From assembly GCA_003693705.1 (NCBI GenBank), contig RBZT01000689.1, forward strand, positions 1 through 53,322: 53,322 bases of DNA. Direction: 5' to 3'. Each line of letters starts with the position of its first letter. Within the stretch, counting starts at the first letter, position 1. The stretch comes from Polymyxa betae (taxonomy: Eukaryota > Endomyxa > Phytomyxea > Plasmodiophorida > Plasmodiophoridae). The translations under genes and the position numbers were made by a program. This document shows, one piece after another, positions 1 to 11,389 of this stretch. Below the pieces are notes generated by a model. It saw only the letters and a list, made by a program, of their open reading frames with translations, ran no database searches and was not told the origin of the DNA.

Positions 1-99
1 TGCGCCCCTGCTGACGATTCCTATAGGGGAAGAGCCCGAACTGTCACGGACTGCGCGGGTCCCCTCGTCTCCCTACTATGAATGGCGAGGAGCGGCCTC

Positions 100-400
100 C
101 ACGCAACCATTCCGATCAACTCCAAAATTCATACGTTTCTCATCTCGTCTCCGACTCTCTATTGCTTCGTTCTCTCGCCTCGCCTCACCTCCGACTCCCC
201 TCCGACCTTCGTCTCCGCTCCGCCTCCGTCTCACCGGCACCGCTCGGTACGTCCTTCCTACGCTCCGCTACGATCCCCACTCCGTCCCCCGCCGCTCCGC
301 CTCCGAGGACTCCCTGACGTCGCTCCGTTGCAGGACACCGGTCCCCCGCGTCCTACCCTCTGCTCCCGAGTCATCGCACCGCTTATCTAACCAATAAAAG
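100..400. other. Pyrimidine-rich, CTCCG-rich tract
   Basis: The plus strand is almost purely C and T over long stretches, with recurring CTCCG/CTCCGAC words, giving strong strand asymmetry. Several overlapping frames stay open only because of this composition, and I see no convincing coding pattern. It could be a promoter-proximal tract or a repeat. The next 500 bases hold one short open frame (573-776) that I do not recognise. Confidence 0.4.
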
Positions 401-949
401 GGGACTTTTTACTCGATCCTAACAGTCAAGACTTTCATGCGCGCGCTGTACGCCAGTATTGGCCTCGCTCTCCCACCCCTGGATGCGCCATCCGCAATTT
501 CGTACCAGCCCAAGAACCTAATATCGGAGCAGCTCATCAGCAAACGCCGGTGAAATCCAGTACGGAATAGAAATGGGGGCTATCCTTATTCCTGTACCGA
601 AAGCACGTGAGACGATGAGACTCAAATTCCCAACTCGTGTTTACACGGGCCCTCTTCTCGCGAGCTACTTATTCATGAAGGACTCGACGCTGTGTTTTGG
701 AGATGGCCCTGAATGCATTGCGAAACTAAAATTCTCGGAGGGCAGTATCTTCTCGACGGAGGTACTTCGATTTTAAAGTCACACACGATCTAAGAATATC
801 TGATGTCGTAATCGAAAAACCGTCAATGATGGACTATATATCAAAACATGGAGATTTTATGATCCAGGACTGTAAACATGGGTGCATGCATTGCCTATGC
901 AATGGTGCTGATTATAAGTATTCTTGTTGATTGTCTTTGACATTCAATT

Positions 950-1440
950 TTGTCGAATCATTCGTTGCTTAGATCTGAGCATTCCGATTACACACGCTGG
1001 GCGCTGAAAGCGGTCAAGCTTGATCGAAAAGGTGCCACATCAATGACCGATAATGGTCCTGCTTTGAGCATAGTTGCTGAAGAATTAAAAATGAAAAAAC
1101 TTCTCTGTGTGCATCACTTTCAAGCTGAAGCAATGAGGGTTCCAACAAACTTAACGGAAATTACAGTATATGTACGATCCAATTTCTTGCGAGGCGATTA
1201 TTCAGGATTTGTTGCACAAACTCTGCTCTAGATGAGCATTTTATCAAACGCCACAATGCTCGTCTTATAATCAGGCGACTAATTTATTGAATCTTTTTTT
1301 TTTTCCACAATTGGCTGGAAAGAATATCAGCAGGGACAGCTCCAACTCAACGGGCTGATGGAATCAATGCAATTGTGAAAAATCGTGGAGAGAAGGAAAA
1401 AGAATTGAAAAGAATAAATCTTTACCAGCTTGTCTAGTCG
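950..1440 (+). pseudogene. Degenerate MULE-like transposase fragments
   Basis: Two open pieces in neighbouring frames resemble the transposase core of Mutator-like elements. The first (950-1231) carries TDNGPALSIVAEE followed by LLCVHHF, which fits the motif of a catalytic Asp, then an Ala-rich helix, then the C/H-x-H that ends the MULE core. The second (about 1334-1438) reads TAPTQRADGINAIVKNRG and resembles the segment after the core, where a TQR-E-NxxxK pattern is usual. Stops and a frame change separate the two, and no terminal inverted repeats were found. I infer a decayed, truncated copy. The flanks (573-776 and 1656-1904) also have short open frames that may be further remnants. The family assignment rests on short motifs. 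Confidence 0.4.
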
Positions 1441-2441
1441 CCATAACTTCTTTTCGAGAACAAGGGACGCTGAAAACCATTGTAAATTGATAAAGAACAA
1501 TATGGAATGGAGCGGCTACGTGCAAAATTAAACAAAACAAGATTCAAACCGAGCATAAACAACAGAGCGATTTCGTTTCTTCACAGCCGCTTGCTAACAA
1601 GCATCAGAAGCTGCCAACAGCGGTTCCGATAAACAGAGTCGCCGTTGCAAAGGTTGTGCATGATCAACGAGCTTACAACCTGCTGCGTGATGGCAGAATG
1701 CGATTTTCTGACTGCGATTTGAGAAGAATTCAAATCACAAAATCACTTCTCAGCGGATACCCCCTTCAATCGAATCTCAATATCCTCGGATTTGACGAAC
1801 TGCAATCCTTTGAGAAGACGAGCGTATTTCCAACAGCAAACGGACTTGCTGTGAGCTGCCTTGAGAGAAACACTTCCAGAGGCTCAACGATACCATTGAA
1901 CTGATATCGAATACGGGACTGCTCATGAGATGCTGAAACACAATTGCAATATAGATGTTTAAAAAATATATAAAAGGAATCTCTGCAGAGCAAAAAAACG
2001 GGGGCAACAGTATATCGATTTCCCAAAGAAAACAAATTTACCGATATTCTATGTTAATCATAAACCATCTTTGGCGGCGAAAGCAAGGTAAATGATCTGC
2101 AACAGCAGCGCCGATCACAAAGGACTGAGATGCTGGACGAACAGCACAGTGAAGAGTTATTTCTACCTTGTATCAAACCCGGCGGAAGCGCGACCTGATT
2201 TCAGCCGGCGGAAGAGCACCCGGTGGAAGGTGAAATCAATATGTTTATCATTATTCAAATGATGATGATAATGATGAAGTTTGATGGCAAGCTCAACGGG
2301 TTATATAGTCTGTACTATTGTACTTCATTCTATTCATTCTTCGGCAAAACATTCCGTGGAACAAGACTGATTCTGTATACAAGAATATAACTGTAGGGAA
2401 TTCTACAATTGATAGATAAATCCTTCGAGTGAAAGGAGATG

Positions 2442-3240
2442 TTAGTGTGAGCCTTGCCGTTGTTGCCAGAAAATCAAGAAAATAATGCACAGGCAGCCAA
2501 TGCCAGCTAGAATCGTGACCCCCATTCTGCAGTATATTCTCCAATCCTCGCAGCTGCCTATCATATGAAATCAAATAATGGCAGAAATTGTATGTAAGAA
2601 ACAAGAATCAGCATCCACAATGAGCGTAATTAACAGTAATATGATACCAGATCGTTCTGCAGGCAGACCATAGAGATCATTGGTAAAGATTTCCACTTCC
2701 AGAGATATATGGGCAGGTGAAGAGACAGTCCTTTGAAGCCGTTGCCGTTCGTGACCCAGATTCAGAGTAGCCAGCTCTAGAAAACAGTCCGTGAATGACT
2801 TCGTAATATAGTCTGTCATGTAACATTACCAAAGAAAGGTCCCTCTTCGGAATGTGAGAAGCGATGAAGGGTTCTGGAAGACCCAACGGAGTCCCTATTG
2901 TCTGAGAGCGAGGCCGAGCCGTCGCCAAAACTGGTGGATCCGGAGACTATACTACAGAGTCAGTAAAGGTTGTTCATAACCACATGTGTAATGTTACATA
3001 CCAGTGATGAGACTCAGCATGATCAATACAGGGACAATCATCACCATGGTAAAACCACCAGCTGACAAGGAATATCGATCAATTTCCGGATCCGTCCACG
3101 CAGGTTTTTGCGCAGGTTCTTTTCGCAGAGAAACCGTTAAAGGCTGCGCAACACAAGATATTGAATTAGGTTGTTCATCTCGAGCATTCGCTGCTTTGAA
3201 GCTACCTGTTTCGACTTGAACGACTGGTCCAGATAGAAGC
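2442..3240 (-). CDS. Predicted membrane protein, tandem copy A (5' end unresolved)
   Basis: Four exons give one frame on the minus strand: about 3240-3002, 2946-2830, 2776-2603 and 2557-2442 (TAA), with introns of 55, 53 and 45 nt. The product has a hydrophobic N-terminal stretch (SLVIIWLLSG), a membrane segment TMVMIVPVLIMLSLIT, a Ser-rich loop, a second membrane segment (SGIILLLITLIVDADS) and a third near the C-terminus (GVTILAGIGCLCIIFLIF). No ATG was found in frame upstream, so a small first exon is probably missing. A TATAAAAG word lies at about 3267-3274 on the coding strand. I recognise no family. It has a paralogue immediately upstream (copy B), and introns of similar length lie at the same places, which supports the model. 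The donors of two of these introns overlap the decamer GTAATGTTAC or its complement. Confidence 0.5.
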
Positions 3241-3637
3241 CAGATTATAACTAGAGAGAGCGCAGCCCTTTTATAGCAGGAGTTCCAAAGAAATGTGCGC
3301 GTCCAGCAGTCCCTTTTTTAATGAGAGGCCACGCCTTTGGACTTTGAAGATTTTCTGCTTTGCTCTGACAAGTCTAGTCCACGATTTCATTTTTAAAACA
3401 TAGAACCTTCCTAAATTCAGCGTGGTGCAATGATACAGATCTGAAGTTCCTACAACCGATCTCGGAATCTTCCTGTTCAAAATTATTGTTTGATGGCAAG
3501 TTCCACGGGTTATCTGGTCTGTCCTGTTGTACTTTAATCAAATCATTCTTTGGTACAAGACAGATTCTGCATAGAAGAAATTTAAAGGCGTGATATCTAC
3601 GCATAATAGAATAATCCTTGGTATGTATTGGGAGATT

Positions 3638-4370
3638 TTAGTGTGCGCCTTGCCCAGAATCACAAAGAATGAAGATAATGATGCACAGGAAGCCAAGGCC
3701 AGCTAAAACCGTGACCGCCATTCTGCAGTATACTTTCCAATCCTCGCGAAAGTCTATAATATGAAATCAAAAATTATGGCAGAAATTGCCAACAACAAGA
3801 ATCAGCATCCACAATGAGCGTAATCAATTGCAATATGATACCTGGTCGTTCAACAGGCAGATCAAAGATATCATCGGTTAAAATTTCCAATGATATATCG
3901 GAGGTGAAGAAAAAGTCCTCTGAAGCAGTGGTCGTTCTTGAGCCAGATTCTGAGTAGCCAGATCTAGGAAACAGTCCGTGAATGATATCGTTCTGTCATG
4001 TAACATTACCAGAAAAGGATCTCTCTTCGGAATGTGAGAAGCTATGACGAGATCTGTATGACCCCTCCGAGTCCCAATTGCGTGAGAGCTGGACCGAGCC
4101 GTTGCGGAAACTGTTGGTGGTGTTGGATCCGGAGACTATACTACAGCGTCAGTAGAGGCGGTTGTTACAAACCCGTGATGAGGCTCATCATCATCAATAC
4201 AGGGACGATCATCATCATGGTCAAACAACGAAAAGCGAATGGAATTTCGATCAATTTCCGGACTCCGCGCACGCAGCTCTTTGCGCAACTCAGAGAAATC
4301 ATTAGGGGCTGCGCTGCACAAGGTATTGAAGCAGCATTTTCTGCTTTGCTCTGAAAGTCTAATCCACGAT
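3638..4370 (-). pseudogene. Membrane protein, tandem copy B with a frameshift
   Basis: This is the diverged duplicate of the gene at 2442-3240. It keeps the first membrane segment (MMMIVPVLMMMSLIT), the Ser-rich loop (SHSEERSFS), the second membrane segment (PGIILQLITLIVDADS) and the last one (AVTVLAGLGFLCIIIFIL), ending at TAA 3638. Introns fall at matching sites (4009-3964 and 3796-3754). Copy A reads straight through the central exon. In copy B the frame entering that exon hits a stop, and the frame leading into the second membrane segment is offset by one base, near 3890-3900. The simplest reading is a one-base deletion that makes copy B a pseudogene. A sequencing error or a shifted splice site would also explain it. 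Confidence 0.5.
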
Positions 4371-4440
4371 TTAATTTTCTAACATAGAACCTTCCTATAC
4401 AGAGCCTGATTTGATGATAAAGATCAGAAGCTCCTTCTAC

Positions 4441-6140
4441 CGATCTCGGAATCTACCCGCCTATGCTTACTGATTTATTTCACGGAAATGAAACAGAAAG
4501 TGTTGTGTCTATGGACTGTAAAAACACATTGTTGTAATGAAAATTTCAGGGAGTAATGTTGGTGTTTATTCAATCGGACAAAATCTCAGGACCAATCATA
4601 TTCCCGGATGCTTCGCAGTCCGAGGAATCATCGTTGCCCTTTCGCCGCCCTTCCTGTCCTGATCGGCCCTTCCTCGTGAATTTCGGATATAAAGGACACA
4701 CTTTGTTTCGGCATTTATCTACGCTTTTCTTTCTCGTAGCACACTTCCTTTGGAAACTTTCAAGACAAATAAACTTCAATCATTATGATGACAAAATCCA
4801 ATTCCTAGAAAAAGTGTTGAACCTGTAGCGGAAAAATAATCAAATAAAAGAAACGCCATCGCTTATGGCCGTCGTTTCCACCGTTGCCCTGTCAGGTCGC
4901 GATCATCATTATCGCCAATAAGTCCACAGACGTCGCCAAGGTCTGTATAGACCACAGCCACCGCCTCATCTATACAAGGAGGCTTTTCATCTGGCCAAGG
5001 TTACATCTGCCTCTCGCGTTGTTGTAACCGACCTTTGTCTTTGATCGAGCAGCGATCTCGGACGCCCCATCACACCTCCTCCAGCCTTACAGTAGCTGAG
5101 CCGTTAATGCTTTCGCTGTTTCGATCTTTGAAAGCTTTGGATGCTGATCTATTGTCACTCTGTGTTGTATTGCAATTAAGCGGGATGCTTCAGCACAAAA
5201 CAGTGGCTAAATCCTCATATTATGGGCCATCTTGCTTATTGCAATGCCAGTTTGGTGATACAGTTTAGTCAAACTCTGATTGGCTTTGATTGATCGGAAC
5301 ATAACGATTGTTTTCCTTTTCTCAGATTCCTTGTAGCCATATTGGTCCCTGTTCCGATTCTTTTCCGAATAGATTCCTTTTTGCTCATGCAGCTGAACGT
5401 TTCATATGAAACAGATATTCAAAGGACTTTTGTGCATTGTCTGTGCAGGCTGATTGTGACGAATGGACAGTTGATTTTGAGTTTTGTCAACAGAAAAGGT
5501 GAAATCGAAAGCGGTAGCTCGGAAGCGGTGTTGTAGAGGTTATAAAGCGCCTCTATCAAACGCTCTCAGTCTTCCGAAGATCCCGAATCCGGATGATTTC
5601 GAGACATTGCTGACAAACTTCGATTCGAAGTCATTTAAGGACCAGAACTGCTTCTTCGAATGTTTTGCGACAATATTATAATCGGAAGGAGATGCGGGCA
5701 GTCTGTTTAAGGGATCAGGAGTTCCCTGATACATTTGCCCATGCCGAACCGCTTCATGGAGTTGTTGGGGTGCTGGGTGCGAAGTCCTAGACGATGGATG
5801 CGATAAACTCAAACAACACAATCTCACACTCGGTGTGTATAGCTACTCTGATTTATTCGATATGTTTGTCGCACTTATAAAGTCCGCAGAATGTTCCACG
5901 CATGTTTCCACTGGAGCGGGGTGCGACCATCTTACTCACTAGAATGTTCCGAACACTCCAACAGGAGTTCCCAAACAAGTTGATCTGGCGTGGAATCTTC
6001 ATGCACAGGTTGCTATGTTGATTAACAATCTTCTCAACATGGAAAAAAGTTTTCAAGATGGAGCAAATGTTGGTCATGGTTCGTCATTAATAAAGCTATT
6101 TACATCAGCACTTTGGACACGATTCGGACAATATCTGATG
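4441..6140. other. No resolved gene; scattered short open frames
   Basis: Several open frames of 60-95 codons occur on both strands, for example 5484-5681 plus and 5540-5827 minus, but none carries a motif I recognise or links to a neighbour by a convincing splice pair. A protein-like stretch on the plus strand at about 5960-6135 (KQVDLAWNLHAQVAMLINN) runs into a stop just before the next entry and may be an upstream exon of it. Confidence 0.35.
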
Positions 6141-6142
6141 GT

Positions 6143-6603
6143 AAAAGGTCGCAGGTGATCGTGAAAGACGATCGATCAAAATATTACATCTGTTCCAGAG
6201 GAACCTGCGAGAGACTATCATTGGGCTCAATCCGGACCTTCGGATTGCCGATCTGACCCTACATCCGATCTCGGTCCTGCCCAGAATCCGCGCTCGAAAC
6301 TCCTCGATTCCTGAATCAATCATTGATGACATTCTTGGGGAGCGCCGTTGGATTCGAGCAATGGAAAAGCACGGGAAACGCTGCAGTCTAAACTGCAAAA
6401 GTTTCGGACAGAATGAGGATGGAAGAATACAAAAACAAGTTGTAAAAATCGCCAAAAATGAAAATGGCGAACTGAAAAGTTGCGTCAAGTTCAAGATTTA
6501 TTCAAAAATTTCCGTCGATTTTCATGAATATTATGACAAGGACTCGGCCGATGTTCAGCAATGGCAATCCCAGGAACTGGTTATAAGACGACCCGGCTCC
6601 TAA
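6143..6603 (+). CDS. Hypothetical protein fragment, likely an internal/3' exon
   Basis: The plus strand stays open for about 150 codons to TAA at 6603, although the first ATG in this frame is only at 6361. The residues look protein-like (LRIADLTLHPISVLPRIRAR, then SIIDDILGERRWIRAMEKHG), with a basic, Lys-rich second half (QKQVVKIAKNENGELKS). A sequence TCGCAG just upstream could be a splice acceptor, so the real start may be in an exon further left. The 129-codon frame on the opposite strand (6105-6494) is probably its shadow. I recognise no domain. The last 43 bases overlap the next open frame in a different frame, so the two may be alternative readings of one gene. Confidence 0.35.
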
Positions 6604-6848
6604 TAGGTGCCTCTATCCTGCTCGTAACTGAGCTCGCCGCCGTATCATTAGGCTGGGCCTGGGCCGTAGATCATGATACCCTTCTGATCGTCTGGGGCGC
6701 CCTCAACTCCGCCTTTCTGTTCTCGCTGGGGTTCTGTTGTGGGGTCGTGGTGCGCGGCCAGCCCGAAATCGTCCAAATCGACGATCTCAGTTTGGAAAGG
6801 CGTCCATCGATTCGACCTGGAGAGACTTTCACGGATCTCGACTGGTAA
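6561..6848 (+). CDS. Small predicted two-helix membrane protein
   Basis: An ATG-started frame of 95 codons. It has two hydrophobic segments (about residues 14-34, LIGASILLVTELAAVSLGWA, and 42-64, LLIVWGALNSAFLFSLGFCC) and an acidic hydrophilic tail ending ETFTDLDW. The short lumenal or extracytosolic link between them holds DHDT. GC-rich third positions resemble the better genes in this window. I recognise no family. It overlaps the end of the preceding frame, so a splice that joins them cannot be excluded. An interstitial telomere-like repeat follows at 6961. Confidence 0.45.
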   Translation: MAIPGTGYKTTRLLIGASILLVTELAAVSLGWAWAVDHDTLLIVWGALNSAFLFSLGFCCGVVVRGQPEIVQIDDLSLERRPSIRPGETFTDLDW

Positions 6849-6960
6849 CAAAACCCAGATTCTGTTATGATCATGCAGATCTGTATTCAATAATCCAAGA
6901 TGCGAATGCATTGATAATTCTACTCCTTCATTGCCGAAGAAATAGGCATTCTTAGAGAGA

Positions 6961-6976
6961 AACCCTAAACCCTAAC
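6961..6976. repeat. Interstitial telomere-like repeat
   Basis: AACCCTAAACCCTAAC, two units mixing the CCCTAAA heptamer and the CCCTAA hexamer. Similar short arrays occur at 11717, 13515, 24228, 26597, 31328, 32751, 50455, 52753 and 53118. Confidence 0.7.
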
Positions 6977-7324
6977 CTGAAACACCGCCAATTGTACAAT
7001 GACGGGCGATTCGCAGAAGCCGATATTATCAAAGTTGTGCTCGCCGAGGTCCGAAATCGGATTATGTTATCACATTGTGATTGAACTATTGCAAGCATCG
7101 TCTTTCCTATCCAGCGCCATAGCTTTTGGCTCGCAGAGGGCAGAAAACGGTCGTGCTGAGGCGGATTTCTTCTCTGACTGACGACATCGGTGACTCCCAG
7201 TCTGGTGCAGTGCTCCGCCTCGCCTCGCCTTTCTCAAACCCGCAATGCAACATTTCAGGTTTTCGCGAACATTTTCATTGAAATTTGCAGATACAAGACC
7301 GATTCCCCCATCGAGATTGATGTG

Positions 7325-7475
7325 TGCTTAAGATCATTCTGGCAGCTCATTTTAATGCAAGCAGGGACAGCGTAACATATTCAATGAGGCCAAGCTACCA
7401 CAGCCTTCACGTTTTAGGTTCAATTTTGCATCGATGGTCTTGGCCCAGATTTTCTGAAACGAACTTGCAATCAGT
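7325..7475 (-). pseudogene. Fragment of the 15.2-16.9 kb gene family (third copy)
   Basis: The minus strand encodes KLNLKREGCG, matching TLNLKREGCG of the gene at 15238-15894, and the DNA aligns over about 150 bases (CACAGCCTTCACGTTT is shared at about 7397 and 15799; AAGATCATTCTG at 7329 and 15731). The frame soon breaks with stops. It is a short decayed duplicate. The rest of 6980-8100 holds only small unrecognised open frames. Confidence 0.45.
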
Positions 7476-8100
7476 ATCCTTTTTTTGAGTGGCTTCCTAG
7501 GATGTTGGGGATGGTTCTGTGAGTACGATTATGGGTATTGCGAACACTGATAGCCATCGGATTTGTAGCAGGCCGCAGCTTGGAATCCAGAAATGTTCGG
7601 ATAAAAACCCTTCCGAATTGCCTAGAGATAAAAGCTTAATTGATAGGCAACCCCATGTACTCCATAAATGCTGTCGAAGACCTCAAATGAAATAGAAACC
7701 TGTAAAACAGGGACCGCCATCACCTGTAACGATTTTGCAACAAAAGCAGCGGAACGAGGCATAACGACTGCGACATGAAGATGGCTTGATCGATGATGGG
7801 AATATTGAAATCGTTGACGGAGGCAACGCATATGCGGAATCTTCCCGGAATCACGTTGGACCGCTGCCCATTACCACCACGTTTGTTTGTGATTGTTCTG
7901 TTGGCAGACTGAGCAGACTACTTATGTATACAGGCAAAAAAAAGGTCGAAAATGTAGTATGGATGCCTTGATACGGCTGTGTGTTTAGGATTAGGGCTTG
8001 AACTAAGAAGCAAACACAATTCTCGTCTCAATGTATTCAGACAAACCGTTGTCTACAGAAATGACCGTTGTCTACAGAAATGGATTCTTCGAGGCTTTAG

Positions 8101-8340
8101 ATGCTCGTCATTTGCACTCTATGGACTGGTAATGTCGGTTTGGCATTCTACAACTTTGATTGCCGCTCTTCAAAGGACATTGAAATTGATTTCGAATCAT
8201 TCAAAAGATTGGTCGAGATTTGTGAGTATCATAGAATCGTCAGCATTTTGGACAACCTGGACGAAATCAGAGCCATACTGGCCCCAATCGACATCCGAAC
8301 CGCGCAGCCGTTTCCGCCGTTTTTTCACCTTCGCTTATGA
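8101..8340 (+). CDS. Hypothetical protein fragment
   Basis: An ATG-started frame of 79 codons with a protein-like sequence (FYNFDCRSSKDIEIDFESFK, then LVEICEYHRIVSILDNLDEI). It ends 96 bases before the next gene. The charge pattern suggests helices, but no domain is recognised. It may be an exon of a larger gene. An overlapping frame (7979-8359) is open but looks less protein-like. Confidence 0.3.
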   Translation: MLVICTLWTGNVGLAFYNFDCRSSKDIEIDFESFKRLVEICEYHRIVSILDNLDEIRAILAPIDIRTAQPFPPFFHLRL

Positions 8341-8436
8341 TTTTTTCTTCGGTATCTGATAAAGAAGGAGCAGATTTTTTTTGCTGGAAACGACTGCGGG
8401 GAAGGGTACGGCCAGCACGACCCCGATGAATATCCG

Positions 8437-10797
8437 ATGGGCAGCGGCCGCATCTGGGTGGCGGCGGCCCTCATCGTCATCGTCGTCGTCGACTTCAACG
8501 AGGCCAGGCTCGTCTTTCTATCGGGGCCGTTACAGAACCGATCGCTGGGTTGCGCCACCGTCAATCTCGCCCTGGGCGGCCAGTACGGCACCGGGAGCCC
8601 GGTCACGGCCCGCCTCTACTGGTTCGCAGACAACCCGTGCGATTCGGCCGCCGTCCATGGCGACGCTAACGTTGCTGGCCGCGCCGTAATGCTGGCGACG
8701 CTGGGCGTTTGTGCCGACGAGGTCGTGTACGACAACTTTCGGACCGCGGGGGCCGCCGCTCTAATCCGTACGTTGCTGTCGACTTTTAGTTTTGTGATTT
8801 TGTCTCAACGAATCCGAAAGAAGACGAACGGGATTGATATTTCAGTGAAAATAAAGGTTTTTGGAATTATTTTAGTTGGTTTTTGGCGAGCAATCGATAA
8901 ACTTTGTTTTTCTCTTATTGCAGCCGTGGCCATTACTCATTCGATGAGGATTTGAAATTAGTCGATTTGCACAAAATTGGAGTTTCGAGTTAGGCAAAAC
9001 AAAGTTTAACTTTCTGGATTCGTTATTCCGAAAGTTTGTTGCCAATGAAATCCATCAATTTATTCATGACATTGGTGATTGATTTTCGGTTTCGTTCTGT
9101 GTGTCTGTAGGATCCCAGCTCGTCGATAACGTTCTTCATCAGGATCTACGCCCTACTATCCCGGTAATGACGCCTATATGCAAGATGCGGGCCGTCGCCA
9201 GCAACCCATCACTAATACGATCTCGTACGTGGAATTCTTCGAACCCGACATTGCCATCGGATCGGTGCGTGACGCAGCCGGCGACTTGGTTTCTGTATCC
9301 CCTGATTACAACATCTGGATTGATTCCTTCCAATCCTGGTAACGTAGCTTTCTATTCGCAAAGATATTTTCGTTTTGTTTTTGTAAATTCGAAATTTTTG
9401 CTCTGAAGGCTAGATTTGTTGCCTTTCGGATTGTTGGTAACATTACATTTCGAAGTATGAAGAACTGGTTGTGAAGGCCCTCTCTGTAGGTTCTATCAGA
9501 CGTTTCTTCGTTGGGTTCCAGCAGGTCTATTTGGATTAGCTGCCGCCTCATCGGTTTATTTCCTGTATCTGCACTACCTCCTCTTAGGTCAGCGAACGTG
9601 TCGCAAAACATCGAGGTCGGTCCAAGAAAATGTGGATTCCGAAGAACACTAATAATGCGGACAGAGCGAGCATGTACAGGCGGATGGATTCACGACTTCC
9701 CATGGCGGCGCTGGCATTGCAGGCGGTGTCGGCTTCTGTAATGTCGGTGGTGATGGCGCTCAGCGGCAACGCCTCTGCATCGGGTTTGCCGACTTCAGTG
9801 GCTCATTTCTTCATTACGCACCTTTCTGGTAATCTTTCCCATTTCGCAACTTTTTATGCATTTACGCAGCTTCTGCTCCAACACTTCTTTTTCATTTTGA
9901 CGACTACGCAACTTGTTTTTCAACATCTGCGCTGTTATGCATCTCTGCGATTTCAATGATTCGATTCTCTCTCTTTCTCTGTTACCGTTGCGCAGCTTTC
10001 TGTTTCTACACTCCTTTTTCATTTTTGCGACCACGGAACTATTGTTTCGATATCCTGCGCTGTTATGCTTCTCTGCGTTTTCAATGATTCGATTCTTTGT
10101 CTTTCTCTGTTTCCGATACAGACAGTGGATGGTGTTACATAGGCTGCTCCTGGGTCGTGACTCAGATCTCGGCGTTCATCTGGCACAACGTCCTTCGTCA
10201 GCAAGGACGCCAATCCTGCCGATTGCCGACGCTGGCGTTCAAGATCCTACTCCTGGTCCCGTTCGTACTGGACCTCGTCACGTCCATCTGCTATGCGCAT
10301 TTCGTCGAGAAACGCTACCCGGAAATCATGGTGGCAAACGGCGTCCTGTTTGCCGTACTGGAGCTTCTGGTCGGCGGCTACTTTCTGCTCAGCGCCTTCT
10401 CCGTCAATGTCTTCCTGCGACGTATCACCGGAGATGTCCAAAATCATGATCCGGAGCGGCATCGGTTTATCCAACGGTACGAGCGACGACGGTTTCTTTT
10501 CGCCGCGAATGAAGTTGCCGTAGAATGACGATCTGCGCGTTCGGCCTCGGCGTGACGACCACGGCGTTCTTCCTGGCGAGCGTGATCGTCGCCTTGCATG
10601 ACTGGTTTGTACGACCGACTGGCTGGACGACGACCTGGGCGATTTACTCGCTGTCGAATTCTACGAAAGGGCTTTTTCATGCGTATTTACTGAAGCCGAA
10701 AGAACCGGGACGAATGCCGGCGCCATTAGCCCCATTGCAGACGAATGAAACTGTCTTGAATGGCGCGTTCATGTTAGAAAGCGACGCCACTCACTGA
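8437..10797 (+). pseudogene. PA-domain seven-helix membrane protein, paralogue 1 (two frame breaks)
   Basis: Exons 8437-8767, 9143-9338, 9490-9828 and 10122-10797 line up with the intact paralogue at 11390-12865. The N-terminus is a signal peptide (AAALIVIVVVDFNEA) followed by VFLSGPLQNRS, matching TFLNGPLYNRS of the paralogue. A degraded PA-domain motif follows (AGRAVMLATLGVCADE). After the extracellular part come about seven hydrophobic segments, the last ending LKPKEPGR where the paralogue has LKPKRVNP. Introns 1, 2 and 4 (375, 151 and 293 nt) preserve phase, and intron 1 sits at the same codon as the intron of the paralogue. Two breaks need a frame change: near 9554-9588 (fixable only by a 34-nt intron that would cut a membrane segment) and near 10500-10525. 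It is either decaying or contains sequence errors. Confidence 0.6.
9885..10121. repeat. Imperfect tandem duplication inside an intron (period about 128)
   Basis: Within intron 9829-10121, the block around TTTCAATGATTCGATTCT occurs at 9951 and again at 10079, together with CTGCGCTGTTATGC and CTTTCTCTGTT on either side. The duplicated unit includes the polypyrimidine/acceptor region, so the intron carries a spare pseudo-acceptor. Confidence 0.65.
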
Positions 10798-11389
10798 GTT
10801 CTCAGGGTCACCTACAAAATTTACGGATTCACCATAATATGGAATCTGTATTGGATCTGCTCATGCCTGCTTCTATTACTCTTGCTCAATACACAATGAT
10901 TGTTATTCGATTAAGTCGTGACCATTCGGGCATCGACTGATAGAAGTTCTCTTAATTGCAGAAAGTGCGCACGAACTCCGGCGCACTGACATATTATACA
11001 GCTTCTGTCTCAGCGATCCTGATCTGTGCCTTACTGGGTCACTCACTCCACACCTCTCGACAACCAACCTCTAAACGTTCTCTCTCTGCCATCATGAATG
11101 AGCTATGGAGTACCTTTTGGCTTCTGTCTCAGCTCGGGTTTGGAAATTTACGGAATTTTTTATGTTTATTGATAGGCAAGTTCCAGCTCTGACTGCTTGC
11201 GTTAATGCATGAAGTGCCGGAAACAGCCCGGAATTCGCATTGACTCAAGACCGGATGTGGATGGCAAAATGGCGCGAGATTATCTTCGGTATGAAGGCAA
11301 GTCCCCGTAACGGCAACTTTACGCGTTCGTGCATCATTTTATGCGATCGATCGACCTTTCGGTACACGATTATTTATCTGTACTCGCTG

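Larger units (their letters stand above)
2290..4440. repeat. Diverged tandem duplication, unit about 1.2 kb
   Basis: Unit A (about 2290-3480) and unit B (about 3490-4440) align along their length in the same orientation. Shared blocks include GGATCCGGAGACTATACTAC (2935-2954 against about 4123-4142) and CATCCACAATGAGCGTAAT near 2610 and 3805. Exons and introns both align. The two are well diverged, so this is an old gene duplication. Confidence 0.7.

Noticed and set aside
78-390. Two overlapping open frames rich in Ser, Pro, Arg and Leu
   Set aside because: They exist because the tract is almost pure pyrimidine; no start context, domain or splice partner.
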